Shown: positions 11,183 through 22,279 of the stretch, one piece after another
Layout of the letters: each line of letters opens with the position of its first letter
Position numbering within the stretch: the stretch's first letter is position 1
NCBI GenBank assembly: GCA_035079385.1
Contig: JAVHKY010000058.1
Location: 806,001-870,000 of the forward strand
Length of the DNA: 64,000 nucleotides
Direction of reading: 5' to 3'
Source of the DNA: Aspidiotus rigidus
Taxonomy: Eukaryota; Arthropoda; Insecta; Hemiptera; Diaspididae
The notes under the pieces: generated by a model
Told to the model about the DNA's origin: nothing
The model's input: only the letters and a program-made list of their open reading frames with translations
Database searches by the model: none
Made by a program: the position numbers and the translations under genes

Positions 11183-11639
11183 TCTCTATCAAATCTTTTT
11201 TTTTTTTTTTAATTTCCCTTCTTTTAACATAGGTAGGTATTTGCAATTCCTTTCTTAAATCAAATGGTCTTTTCAATATCACATCTGCACAGAGGAGTGT
11301 GCCTTTGTGAGCACGAAAAAAATTATTATCAAGGTAAAACTGGTAGAACATCAACCCAATATTCTCGATTTTGACGCATCTTTTTTTTTTTTTTTCTTTC
11401 AAGATGAACAGTTTAGTTGCCGTTCTGAAATTCTTTTGTGTACACTTACATTAACCGTAATTATTTGACCAAACAAGGGATATTATGGGCTGCGCTTGCT
11501 TATGTCTTCGACTCATGGAATCAGAACGAGGATTGGTATTCTGAACGCAAGTTCGATAAAAACTGATAAATTCAAAATACCAAGTGGGAAAATATGACTC
11601 AACTTTCTACTAGCCTAAAACATCATCAAATGTGCCGAA
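11183..11639. other. AT-rich spacer
   Basis: Poly(T) tracts and low-complexity DNA. The lysine-rich minus-strand frame 11178-11402 derives from the T runs and is not a gene. Confidence 0.4.
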
Positions 11640-12030
11640 TTATCCCCCCAAAAAAACTTTAGCGATCGCGAAAATGGAAAATATTCCCACCGCATGGGAC
11701 TCTTCAAATCTGTCAACACGCAGAGAAGAAATAGTCATCACCCGTCTCAGAATCGGCCACACCAGACTCACTCACACCCATCTCATCTCTCATCTTATGC
11801 CTCTCCCATGCCCTCACTGCGAATCTGAACACCCCCTATCCGTTCAACACATCTTCTGCTGCCCCAACTTGACCCAACTCCGTAATTCCTTATCCATCCC
11901 TCACAACCATACAGAAGCACTTTCAGATCTCTTTCCCTCCATCCCTAACATATTCAACTTTTTACAACGAGGCAACTTCCTCTCACGCATATAATCACAG
12001 GCTGCTAGTAGCTCGTTAATTAAAATGAAA
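11640..12030 (+). mobile_element. 5'-truncated RNase H-bearing LINE, copy 3
   Basis: About 110 codons to the stop at 11992-11994 match the end of copy 2 in order and motif: TRREEIVITRLRIGHTRLTH, then CPHCESEHPLSVQHIFCCP, then a short helical tail. The tail region 11995-12030 ends in GCTCGT and A-rich sequence like the other copies. The sequence differs enough from copy 2 that it is a different subfamily or an older insertion. The 5' break is near 11640-11655. Confidence 0.75.
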
Positions 12031-13731
12031 AAAAAAGAAGAAAAGGAAAAAACCGCAAGCTTGGATCGGGTTTATTTGTATTCAGGATGAAAAAGAAAAA
12101 TACTGTACCTCGGAATCCTGGAACTAACAACAGAATATATTATGTAAGACCGTTAGGCGTCTCTCTCGAATACCATCTCGATCTTCAGAAATAAATAATG
12201 AGTGTTGTTCCGACAAGCACTCTGATTAATACCTCGTGTCCAAACTAGTAGGCTAGATAGTAATATAAAGTTCAAGATATTATTTTCGTTCCTTCCAAAT
12301 ACTCACGTACTATATTCTGCATAATATTCAATTACACCAATTAGGTACATATATTATACATACATGCGTACGACTTGTCACTACTACCTAGATCTCCGGA
12401 TGTACTTTCAATTTAATATTTTCTTCTGTTTAGTAAACATCTTGTGGAATCTTTGCCAAAATAAAAGTATCCTCTTCGAATTTCTTTCGACGAGTTCTTT
12501 TACTAATTATTTATTTCACAAATTCTCTGAACTTATATAATAGGTATTTATGTTTAAAATGAAAATAATCAAGAGATTTTTGTATCGTATAATATTATAA
12601 AGTCACATTTAGTTTCTCAAAAATTGAAAAATAATATGCGAATAACACCTCGATAATAAGATTTTTCTTTTTCTATCTTGTTGAAAATGAAGAATGAAGG
12701 AGCTCGGATTACCACGATGCACTAATCGCTGTCCCGTATATTCTTTACAAATGCGTCCAATGCGAAAAAAAAAAAAAAAAAAAAGCCAATGTAGATTAAG
12801 TTGGACATCAAGAATGTACCGGTAACGTAGGTAGTTAAATTAATTTCATTTCATAACCTATGCCACACTACTGTAGACTACCTAAAGCAGAGATGATGGC
12901 ATAAAATTGTACACTAGTGTAAAGTAATAATCGTCTCGTCAATAATTAGAAAAAAAAAAAATGAAAGGCAGAATCACTCTCGAGTGAAATGCGAAGAGTC
13001 TCGTCAATCTTCTTATTTGATATTGTATAATTATTTAGTCCATGACTCTTGGTCTAATACTTTATTCTATCAAGATACATGTACCTTTAGCACAAATTAG
13101 AGTCATTATTCAATATTCTTCAGAATTGTAGAATATAGAAGTGTATTCCTCAAGTTTGTTTACATTGTAAGTTGCCTACTACAAATAATATAACTTGGAG
13201 TCGTAAAAGAACGATCTGTACACCTTCAAGTTCAAGGAAATGTCAACTAGTGACATTTAAATCTCGAATCATCCCTTTGTTGATTAAATAAAAGCTTATC
13301 TTCCTTCTAATGATTTTAGTTGTAATTTTCCGAATGAATTAAGGCAAAATTGAAATAAATTCCAAAGGTTATATTCTGAAAAAAAAAATTTGATCGACGT
13401 AGTTATCTATAAGAGGAAGAAAATAAAAACGATGTAAGTTACCTCAATGACTTGATTTTTATCTTCAATCTTCGAATTTCTCTATTTAAATTATGTGCTA
13501 AACGATTATTTTCCATCACGATATCTTTGTTCGAGGTTAGGTACGCTTCGAAATTATACTGATTTGATTGCAACATTATAAGTATTTTAGTGAATCTAAC
13601 TCAAATAAAATTTCTGTAGAATCTGTTCTTTTAAAATAAAATTAGGTACCTAGATATTATAAAACGAGGAATTTAATTGTTTGATTCATGATTATATTCA
13701 TGATACAAGTGTATTTGGTTGTCGTCGGTTT
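12031..13731. other. AT-rich non-coding DNA
   Basis: No coding frames, RNA genes or repeats that I can support. There are several A or T runs (12760, 12950). Confidence 0.4.
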
Positions 13732-13888
13732 CAGTGGCGTACGCAAGGGGGGTCAACCACCCAGAAGATCCTTGTGATTCCCCCAGAAATAAAAATCAAT
13801 TAATATGATGGGAAGGATACGACAACATTACATCACATAATTTTTCGACAACCCCCCACCCCCGAAAAAATTCCTGTGTACGCCACTG
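13732..13888. mobile_element. 157-bp MITE-like element
   Basis: It begins CAGTGGCGTACGCA and ends with the inverse TGTGTACGCCACTG (one mismatch in 14). GGTTT lies directly outside both ends (13727-13731 and 13889-13893) and may be a target duplication. The interior has G-run and C-run segments and no coding capacity. CAGTG..CACTG ends resemble hAT termini, but hAT elements normally make 8-bp duplications, so the superfamily is open. Confidence 0.6.
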
Positions 13889-14641
13889 GGTTTTCCGCGT
13901 CGAAGAACATTATTTTATTCGTATAAGTATTTACTTATCAATTAAACTGGAAAGAAATGGTATAACAAGTGATACAATTATTCGCTAAAATTCGATTTCT
14001 CCTTTTTTTTTTTTTTTGTTCTCTCTTTGTTGTCCGAGTTATAGAATAAATTTGGTTATAGGTGTAGATGCTTTAATAATAATCATGAAATACTAATTTT
14101 TTATTTCAACGTTATCGAAAACTTTTTCTACTTGCACTTCTGCATGTTATAAAGTTCCTAAATGAAGTTTCATTACCTATTATTATCATTATTATTATCT
14201 TTAGAACGTGTATGGGTACACACGGGAATTTTGATTTATAGAGGATTTATAATGAATCAGGTCTTCATTTTTATTCATTTATCATTTTTTTCATACAGAT
14301 ATATTATTTTAACGTGTTCATCTTAATCTTGTTTTCACAGTTAACGAGATTATTTTAATTTAATTGTTTCAGATTATCCTATGAGAATAATCACCAATCA
14401 TAGAGTTAGGCCTATATACATATTGAATGGATTGTGATGACTTTGAATGAATAATATAATCTTCACTAATCACAAAGAAATATCAAGTAACAGTTTGTAA
14501 GTATTTGATTTGTAATATACCTATATTTAAAAAAATACTACATGATATTCATTATATTAATTGTTACAGTGAAAGTCGATAATTAGGTATTGTTCACATT
14601 GACTAGGTATTGTGAATAATACCTACCTAAAAAAACAGTTG
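13889..14641. other. AT-rich non-coding DNA
   Basis: Nothing recognisable up to the T run at 14647 that marks the next LINE tail. Confidence 0.4.
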
Positions 14642-15390
14642 AAATTTTTTTTTTTTTTTTTTTACGAGCAATGCAGCTGCACTAAGGGTTTTTTGCTCGG
14701 CAGATAGTTCTGCTTTTACATAAACTTAGTATTTAATAAAGTAGAAAGGAAGGAAAGTTGAAAACAAAATACATGTAAAAGAATTGAGATGAAATAAAAA
14801 TATAAAGGAAAACAAAAATATTTATTTATTTATTTTTTTTTTTTGGCGTCATCGTTTGGAGTTAAACGTGGTTGTAAAAGTCAGTAGATCGTAAGTAAGT
14901 TAGAGTTGAGTCAATTGTTTCGGAGTTGTTATTGAGAGTTTGTTAGTTTGTTGTATATTAATAGAAATGTTGAGGGAAGATCGGAGAGGTTGGTCGGGCA
15001 AGAGAAAAAGTGTTCAACTGTTAAATTGTCTTCGAGACAGTGCGGACATGATGGTGGGCCAAGGTTTGCTAGAAGGTGAGTATGAGTAAGATGAGTGTGT
15101 ACTATTCTCAGTCGAGCTAAGATGACTTCCCCTCGTCTAGAATGTCTGTGGGATGAGGACCAAGAAGAGGGATTGGTTTTAATTTTTCTCGATTTGTTGT
15201 CAGTTAAATTTTTCCAAGAGGAAAGCCAAAGTTGGGAAATTAAGGAAGCGTAATATACTTTTAGGTCTTTTGCCGGTGAGAGAATAGGGTCCGTTATTTT
15301 AGGAAGAGATGTTGCTTGTTTGGCGGTTGATAATTGAAATATTCTTCTTAATATTAGGTAGGTTTTGTTTTCATTACCTGGTGATTTTTA
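14642..15390 (-). mobile_element. 5'-truncated RNase H-bearing LINE, copy 4
   Basis: Plus strand: a T run (about 14647-14663) then ACGAGCAATGCAGC, giving the family tail GCTCGT plus poly(A) on the coding strand, with the upstream GCCGAGC also present. Around 14985-15150 the coding strand encodes RRGEVILARLRIVHTHLTH and the knuckle CPHCLEDNLTVEHFFSCP. Stops and low-complexity insertions elsewhere show decay. A TTTAT-rich run near 14819-14845 interrupts the 3' part. The 5' end near 15390 is uncertain. Confidence 0.75.
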
Positions 15391-15992
15391 ATAATTAATT
15401 AATTACTAGCAATACGTAGTGAATGTTGATTGTGTACGGATATAACCTATTTCTAATTTATTATGACTTTAAAAATTTTTTAAGTATGAAATAAAAAGAG
15501 AAAAAAGAATTCTTCCGAAAGAAAGGTGGTGAGCTTTGTGATTCAAAATACAATGCAGTTTGTCTTGCTTTCTACTTGTTAATTTTCTGAAATAGAGGGA
15601 GACAGGCATGGTGAGTCTAAATTAATTTTTAATAGAAAAGTGAAAGAGCTAAGTGTTGCTTGAAACGTGCATTACTCCAGCGCTTAAAAAGTGGCGTATT
15701 ATTTTTTGAACATTCACTAAGCGCTGCTAGTAATTGTAAATAAATCGCTAGGTAATGTTAGTAAATACCAGTAAATACTAATAAAAATATTTTATTATTA
15801 ACTTTGCCTACATCAGCACGTCAATGTACACAATGACTAGTCAGTATCAACTATGACTCAATTATAAACTTTCACTGTAATATATTCATAGATATTTTTG
15901 TAGCTTGAACGTTATAGATAAAATTCACGATTTCGATATTCATTTTTCGAAATAATTAAATACGTAACAATAGTTGGTAGGTAATTAAAAGT
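15391..15992. other. AT-rich non-coding DNA
   Basis: Nothing recognisable. Satellite A begins at the end of this stretch. Confidence 0.4.
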
Positions 15993-16259
15993 CAGCCTCA
16001 AACGATCATCAGAATGAGTGCTTTGTTATATGTGTAGAAAGATATCATTCTCCAATTTCTGTTCATATCATCATCTATTAACATCTATTGAAATTTGCTT
16101 TAAATTTCGGTTAGGATAGGCCTATTGGGTACCATTTTTAGTCGCCAGGAATTTTTTTCTGTTGAAAATTCATTTTTCACAGAGAGCAATAATTTCGAAT
16201 TTTGGAAATTGTGATCGGTGGTGAAGTTTTTCAGCTGAACCGATATGAAATTCGTAAGC
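15993..16259 (+). repeat. Satellite A monomer followed by satellite B monomer
   Basis: One A monomer (AAACGATCA..AGAATGAG..GAAAGATATCATTCTCC..) then the constant A-to-B junction TTGCTTTAAATTTCGG and part of a B monomer (GGCCTATTGGGTACC, TTTTTAGTCGCCAG, CAGCTGAACCGATATGAAAT). These are the same families as the 32-64 kb array. The B monomer is cut at 16259 by Copia sequence. Confidence 0.85.
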
Positions 16260-16890
16260 AATAAATGTTTGATTTCGAAAAAGAATAAGTTAGAGTTGTC
16301 CTCACAGGAGGGGGATCTTTGGCAACGACGATTGGGACATGTTTCGTCTTCTGTATTGAATAGATTAGCGAAAACTACTATTGGTGTTGGTCGAATCAAC
16401 TGTAAAGCGAACGTACACACTTGTAAAGTATGTGCACAATCGAAAATGGTGAGAAAATCGTTTAAGAAAGATAGAGATCGAGCTTCGCACGACCTTACAA
16501 AGTAAAACACACAGACTTGATTGGGCCAATCACACCAGTAACGTTCGATGGCAGGAATACGTATATTCTTAATGTTATCGATGATTTTACACGGTTTCTT
16601 CAGGTTTTTCTTCTGAAAGCGAAATCGGGTGAATTAGTCAGTGGATGTTTGGATGAGGCATTTCGCTTCTTACAATCGAAATTTTCTAGCCCTGGTCAGT
16701 TTAGTACTCTAAGATCAGATAATGGTTTAGAATTTAGGAATTGCGATGTCGAAACAGTACTTAAAAAATATGGAATAGTATTCGAGGATATTGGCTCTTA
16801 ATGTCAGGAACACCAGAACACCAAGGACTTGTGGGACAGGTAAATAGAACTTTAGAGGAGAGAGGTAGGGGTCTTCTGTTTGAAGCGTTA
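16260..16890 (+). pseudogene. Copia-type GAG-preintegrase and integrase fragment (left)
   Basis: Decayed Ty1/copia pol. The zinc-binding part reads DLWQRRLGHVSS..CKVCAQSK, with the first His of the HHCC motif changed to Gln. A frameshift near 16500 leads into the integrase core: HTDLIGPI (first Asp), then SDNGLEF (second Asp). A stop at 16799-16801 and another frameshift precede PEHQGLVGQVNRTLEE, where the expected catalytic Glu is Gly. It is therefore inactive. The 3' side ends abruptly at satellite B near 16890. The integrase-core stop and frameshifts are shared by the right copy, so decay came before the duplication. Confidence 0.88.
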
Positions 16891-17464
16891 AATTTTGATT
16901 AGGATAGACCCATTGGGTATCATTTTTAGTCGCCAAAGATTTTTTTTTGTTGAAAATACAGTTTTCACAGAGGGCAATGATTTTGAATAATTATGGAAAT
17001 ATTGTGATCGGCTATCGAGTTGTTCAGCTGAACCGATATGAAATTTGTAATCTGCGTTAAATTTCGGTTAGGATAGGCCTAATGGGTACCATTTTGAGTC
17101 GCCAGAGATTATTTTCTCTTGAATATTCAGTTATCACGGAGGGCAATAATTTCGAATTTCATTCAGCCTGAAACCATGAGCAGAATGGGAGCTTTGTTAT
17201 ATGTGTAGAAAGATACCATTCTCCAATTTATGTTCATATCATCATCTATTTAAATTCATTTGAAATCCAGCCTAAAACGATAAGCAGAATGAGAGCGTTG
17301 TTATATGTGTAAAAAGATACCATTCCGCAATTTCGGTTGATATCAACATCCATTTAGAGTCAATAGAAATTCAGTAAGAAACGATCAGCAGAATGAGAGG
17401 TTTGTGATATGTATAGAAAGATACCATTCTCCAATTTCTGTCGAGCCCAAAACAATCAGCAGAA
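16891..17464 (+). repeat. Satellite B block then satellite A block between Copia fragments
   Basis: Two B monomers (CTGAACCGATATGAAAT, GGCCTAATGGGTACC), the constant B-to-A junction at 17157 (TTTCATTCAGCCTGAAACC), then about three A monomers with TGTGTAGAAAGATACCATTC. A and B follow each other exactly as in the large array. The Copia RNase H fragment starts inside an A monomer at about 17465. Confidence 0.88.
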
Positions 17465-17857
17465 AGACTATTCAATATGGGCTTCTCGGCTACAATCTAC
17501 TTGTGCTGAAAGTTCAGGCGAGACAGAATACAATACGATATGCGATGCAGCGCGCTGTTCTCTGTTCCCTGTTTTTAGTTCGACTTCACGAAGAAATAAC
17601 GAACGATAAACCCTATCCTGTCGATGTTCTTGAAGATAATACAGCGGCGATAAGCCAATGTCAGTCTCTATCTAGTAAAGGAAGATTGAAACATATCGAA
17701 TTAAAACAACTAAAGGTTCGAGAATATTTTCGAAATGGTATTTTTCAGGCGTGGAAAATACATAGGTACTAAGGAACAGATAGCTGACTGTCTTATGAAA
17801 CCTCTTCCTGAGGCTACTTTTATATATCTCCGTAACCTTCTAATGGGTTATGAATAG
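17465..17857 (+). pseudogene. Copia-type RNase H C-terminal fragment (left)
   Basis: End of a Ty1/copia polyprotein: SIWASRLQSTCAESSGETEY (the usual SxxEAEY-like motif), EDNTAAISQ (catalytic Asp region), KHIELKQLKVREYF, then, after a one-base shift near 17745, GTKEQIADCLMKPLPE, the usual end-of-RNase-H motif. It stops at TAG 17855-17857. It is damaged and separated from the rest of pol by satellite DNA. The right arm has only the first half (to the equivalent of 17680). Confidence 0.85.
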
Positions 17858-19413
17858 CTGAGGTATTGTTTACCAATACTAAAACGCTTTCTGAGCTCAA
17901 ATCTTTAGATTATAGATCTGCAACATTAAATGAACCACAAGCTACCTACATTTCGATTCAAATACACGAAAATTTTTAATAAGAATGTTGGACTTATCTG
18001 AGACTTTGTGTTTTCTCTTTCAGCTTGAGACTATAAGAGTGGTCATTTTTCTTCAAACACTGGAAACATGCGAGGAAGATATTTCTCTTTATTCGATTTT
18101 TTTTTCCTATTTTCCTTTGATATATTTTATAGTACTATTTTTCATTTTTCGAATTTATTGGAACATTAGGCTACATGGATTATTGAATACAATATATTCT
18201 CTTGGTTTGTAGAAGTTTGTGTGGTTTACCTTGTTCGAACGCAGACCTGTCAGAAGGATACTTCGGTTCCTGATGGCTATTCACCTGGATATATTCGATC
18301 ATCAACTCTAATTTTTACGCCAGTTGTCATTTCGATAACCTCTGAGTGTCTTACCAATTGTGGTAAGTATCCTTCTATTTCTAAGATTTTGCGGCTTGAA
18401 CCACCTTGGTTGCTCATTCCGCCTTTACCACTGGGGTATAAAACCAAAATTTTTCTGGTATCCGGACTTTATCGAATCCTATATATAAGATCCATGAGGT
18501 GGCCGCACTTTTTTCTGCCACGCCATTTCACCTACTTCCGTTCAACCTAGAGAGCTGAAATTTTCTCTGATAACGCCTTACTGTACGTAGTTTGTGACAA
18601 AAATCTGAAACCTTAATATTCTGCAAACGTCGCGCTGCGAAACTCAAAAAACCATGAAATTAGACGTAAAATGACTACATCTAGCTAAAAAAAATACACA
18701 GCGAACAAATCAACAGTTCTCGAAAGAAGCCGTGTCTACTATTCCTGCGAAGGGTTGCGTACCTATACCAAAAAAGTCACGTTCAGGCAGAAGAAAGAAA
18801 AAAAATAGGAAGAAGAAAGCTAGAACATCAAACGCACACCTTTCCAGAACAAAAAATAATTCATATAATACAGCGAGCCCAGTCCACTATATTGTATACC
18901 TCATGTTATATATATAATATGTCTTCATTTCTTTCTTATCTTTTTCTTTATTTAAATACATCCAATAAATCGACCCAGTCTAAATGAGTTCCCAAAAGAA
19001 GCCGAGCGCGTATATGCTCACATATCTATACCAGAGAAGTCACCAAGAAAAGTCACGTTCAGGCAGAAGAAAGAATGATATTATACATTTAGTATTTAAT
19101 GCATTGGCGACTGAAACATTTTACAACGGCTTCATTTCTTTCTTAATCTTTTTTTTTTTCTGCATTGGCGGACTCAAACATTTTACAGCGTCTTCATTTC
19201 TTCCTTAATATTTTTTTTTCTCATTTTCCCCCTTATTTACTGCCCATTGATTGCCCTTTGGAAGAAAAAAACGCTGGAGCAGTCGAATTCCAAAATTATT
19301 TTCACCACCAAGATATGTTTTCTCCATTCACAATTATAAATTGGTTCAGTACCTATACCTGTTGTCAGAGCTAAATCGTGCACTATTACTTCCTCTTATT
19401 TTATAATCGAATC
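17858..19413. other. Spacer between inverted arms, unassigned
   Basis: No gene recognised. It may hold the 3' remains of the Copia element, but no LTR or polypurine tract is clear. A TATA-like GGGGTATAAAACC lies near 18435. A phrase beginning GTCACGTTCAGGCAGAAGAA occurs twice (near 18776 and 19051). About 62 bp is tandemly duplicated (19101-19162 and 19163-19224, with CATTTTACA..TCTTCATTTCTT). The open frames at 17985-18212 and 18221-18550 look random. Confidence 0.4.
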
Positions 19414-20083
19414 ATGACGAGCGTTGGTGATTTGGTAAAGGAAATTTTGAACGGTGATTATTTAACCGGAGATCATATGAACTTTTTTCATCACATATAG
19501 TGTCGAATCAAACCGCGTTTACACTGCAGAAGTATTCTTTGTCGGGGCGTTAGATTTCGTTCAATCAGTACCTAAAGGACAACCGCATATCCAGATTGTT
19601 AGCGGTAATGTCATTGCATTGGGTCAAATTACCCATTGGGTATGTACCTACTACGATGGTGAGTCTGTGCATGTTTATGATAGCCTAAACACGCGATCAT
19701 TAAATAATCCCCAGATGCAACAATTTTTGACGACGCTGTATCCTTACAACCCCCGTTATATCTTTGAAAAAGTGATGCAACGACCCAATACAGTCGACTG
19801 TGGAGTGTTTGCAATTGCATTTGCTACTTCTCTATAGAATAATAGAGATCCATCAACCGAGGTGTATGATCATAGTACAATGCGATTGCATCTACTAAAA
19901 ATTTTCAATGAAACGAGTTTGGCGCTATTTCCTACCACCATTTCATCAATTTCGGAACTAGAGCTCCATCCAGAGGCTAATGAAAAATCTGCTTCACAAT
20001 TAAGAACAAAAGGTCGGCCTCTCAAAGTAATTTCGAAAACTATAACACAAAAAAGAAAAGAAGTGAAGGAACGGTCGTGCTAA
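19414..20083 (+). pseudogene. Ulp1-type (C48) cysteine protease ORF, transposon-associated, broken
   Basis: The core is the Ulp1/SENP catalytic domain, a desumoylating or ubiquitin-like-protein protease fold. The catalytic His is in ITHWVCTYYDG (19634-19636), Asp in VYDSL (19679-19681), Gln in MQRPN (19778-19780) and Cys in VDCGVFAIAFAT (19799-19801). The catalytic residues are therefore present. An N-terminal stretch starting with an ATG at 19414 is in another frame and stops at 19498-19500, so one frameshift lies near 19500. An in-frame TAG at 19835-19837 interrupts the C-terminal region, which continues as DPSTEVYDHSTMRLHLL to a basic end and the stop at 20081-20083. Such stand-alone Ulp1-like ORFs are typical cargo of invertebrate DNA transposons; no transposase is seen nearby, so the parent element is unknown. 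Confidence 0.75.
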
Positions 20084-20126
20084 GAAGAGAAGTATGTTAA
20101 GGGAAAATTATGTCAAAGAGAAGTAT

Positions 20127-20212
20127 CCTCCTGCGAGCGCGAAGCGCGAGCCCGTGTGAGCGCCGCAGGCCTAGCCACCAGACGCGCCAAAGGCGCGTCG
20201 CAAGCGGCTGGT
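20127..20212. other. GC-rich segment with short palindromes
   Basis: It stands out from the AT-rich surroundings: GCGAGCGCGAAGCGCGAGC and GACGCGCCAAAGGCGCGTC are near-palindromic and could form two small hairpins. It lies just after the protease remnant and may be the end of its parent element. Confidence 0.45.
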
Positions 20213-20462
20213 TAATTAATATGATGATTAAAGATTGATAAGAATTGATAATATTTTCGATGTGTACACTCCATTGGACTCGTTGGTCTGGGAGGGGGTG
20301 TTGGAAGTAGCGCTGCTAGCGACACTTCTCATTACTACACCCCAACTTGTCCCTTCGAGAATGCTTCGAACATCCTGTTGGATAATCGACCAGACATTGA
20401 AAATGGTTGACATGTTCAACAACTTGCTCGTGCTCGAATATTCGAATAAGAGTGAATAAGTT
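20213..20462. other. Unassigned sequence before the satellite
   Basis: Frames are open on both strands (20235-20459 plus, 20228-20422 minus) but no family is recognised. It may belong to the element carrying the protease. Confidence 0.3.
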
Positions 20463-21488
20463 CCTTATTCAACTATGGGCCTATTCTAACCGTAATTTAA
20501 AGCATATTTCAATTGAAGTTAAATGGATGGTGATAATAACAGGAATTGGAGAATGATATCTTTCTATACATATAACAAGCGACCCATTCTGCTGATCGTT
20601 TCATAATGAATTTAAATTGAATTTGAATGAATGATGATAACAACAGAAATTGGAGAATGGTATCTTTCTACAAATATAACAACGCTCTCATTCTGCTGAT
20701 CGTTTTAGACTAGATTTCAATTGAATTTAAATGGAGTGTTATAAGGACCAAATTGGAGAATGGTATCTTTCTACACATATTACAAAGCTCCCCATTCTGC
20801 TGATCATTTCAAACTAAGTTTCAATTGAATTTAAATGATCGATGATATCAACGGAAATTGGAGAATGGTATCTCCTTACACATATGACAACGCTCTCTTT
20901 CTGCTGATCGTTTTGGGCTGGATTTCAATTGAATTTAAATAGATGGTGATAACGACAGAAATTGGAGAATGGTATCTTTCTACACATGTCACAAACCTCT
21001 CATTCTGCTGATCGTTTCTTACTGCATTTCTATTGAATTTAAATGGATGATGATATGAACATAAATTGGAGAATGGTATCTTTCTACACATATAACAACA
21101 CTCTCATTCTGCTGATCGTTTTAGACTGGATTTCAATTGAATTTAAATGGAGTGTGATAAGGACCAAATTGGAGAATGGTATCTTTCTACACATTCTGCT
21201 GATTGTTTCAAACTAAGTTTCAATTGAATTTAAATGGTTGATGATATCAACAGAAATTGGAGAATGGTATCTCCTTACACATATGACAACGCTCTCTTTC
21301 TGCTGATTGTTTTGGGCTGGATTTCAATTGAATTTAAATAGATAGTGATATCGACAGAAATTGGAGAATGGTATCTTTCAACACATGTCACAAACCTCTC
21401 ATTCTGCTGATCGTTTCTTACTGAATTTCTATTGACTCTAAATGGATGTTGATATCAACCGAAATTGCGGAATGGTATCTTTTTCTTC
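20463..21488 (-). repeat. Satellite A block (about nine monomers), inverted orientation
   Basis: Starts with a fragment of B at the A/B junction (GGGCCTATTCTAACC), then A monomers read in reverse: GGAGAATGGTATCTTTCTAC, CATTCTGCTGATCGTTT, TTGAATTTAAATGG. The monomers have drifted more from one another than those of the 32-64 kb array. The last piece (21400-21483) is nearly the same as 21766-21849, showing a local duplication spanning the Copia RNase H fragment. Confidence 0.9.
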
Positions 21489-21704
21489 CTCTACTAGATA
21501 GAGACTGACATTGGCTTATCGCCGCTGTATTATCTTCAAGAACATCGACAGGATAGGGTTTATCGTCCGTTATTTCTTCGTGAAGTCGAACTAAGAACAG
21601 AGAACAGAGAACAGCGCGCTGCATCGCATATCGTATTGTATTCTGTCTCGCCTGAACTTTCAGCACAAGTAGATTGTAGCCGAGAAGCCCATATTGAATA
21701 GTCT
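21489..21704 (-). pseudogene. Copia-type RNase H fragment (right, partial)
   Basis: The same protein segment as 17465-17680 (SIWASRLQSTC.. to EDNTAAISQCQSLSS), truncated at the satellite junction at 21489. It is enclosed by A monomers on both sides. Confidence 0.85.
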
Positions 21705-22279
21705 TTCTGCTGATTGTTTTGGGCTCGACAGAAATTGGAGAATGGTATCTTTCTATACATATCACAAACCTCTCATTCTGCTGATCGTTTCTTACTGAAT
21801 TTCTATTGACTCTAAATGGATGTTGATATCAACCGAAATTGCGGAATGGTATCTTTTTACACATATAACAACGCTCTCATTCTGCTTATCGTTTTAGGCT
21901 GGATTTCAAATGAATTTAAATAGATGATGATATGAACATAAATTGGAGAATGGTATCTTTCTACACATATAACAAAGCTCCCATTCTGCTCATGGTTTCA
22001 GGCTGAATGAAATTCGAAATTATTGCCCTCCGTGATAACTGAATATTCAAGAGAAAATAATCTCTGGCGACTCAAAATGGTACCCATTAGGCCTATCCTA
22101 ACCGAAATTTAACGCAGATTACAAATTTCATATCGGTTCAGCTGAACAACTCGATAGCCGATCACAATATTTCCATAATTATTCAAAATCATTGCCCTCT
22201 GTGAAAACTGTATTTTCAACAAAAAAAAATCTTTGGCGACTAAAAATGATACCCAATGGGTCTATCCTAATCAAAATTT
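21705..22279 (-). repeat. Satellite A then B in the right arm
   Basis: Mirror image of 16891-17464: A monomers from 21705, the A/B junction near 22010, then two B monomers (GGTACCCATTAGGCC, TTCGGCTGAAC-type sequence read in reverse). Confidence 0.88.

Larger units (their letters stand above)
16260..17680 (+). repeat. Inverted duplication, left arm
   Basis: Near-perfect reverse complement of 21489-22909; paired positions sum to 39169, putting the axis near 19584. The arm contains, in order, Copia integrase, satellite B, satellite A and the start of Copia RNase H. Only scattered single-base differences are visible (for example ATAGTA against ACAGTA at 16770). Outside the arm the two sides diverge abruptly: satellite B here, more Copia on the other side. 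Confidence 0.93.

Noticed and set aside
18221..18550. 109-codon plus frame with a nearby TATA-like box
   Set aside because: No motif, odd composition, and it contains a splice-donor-like word. It could be LTR sequence, but no LTR pair was found.
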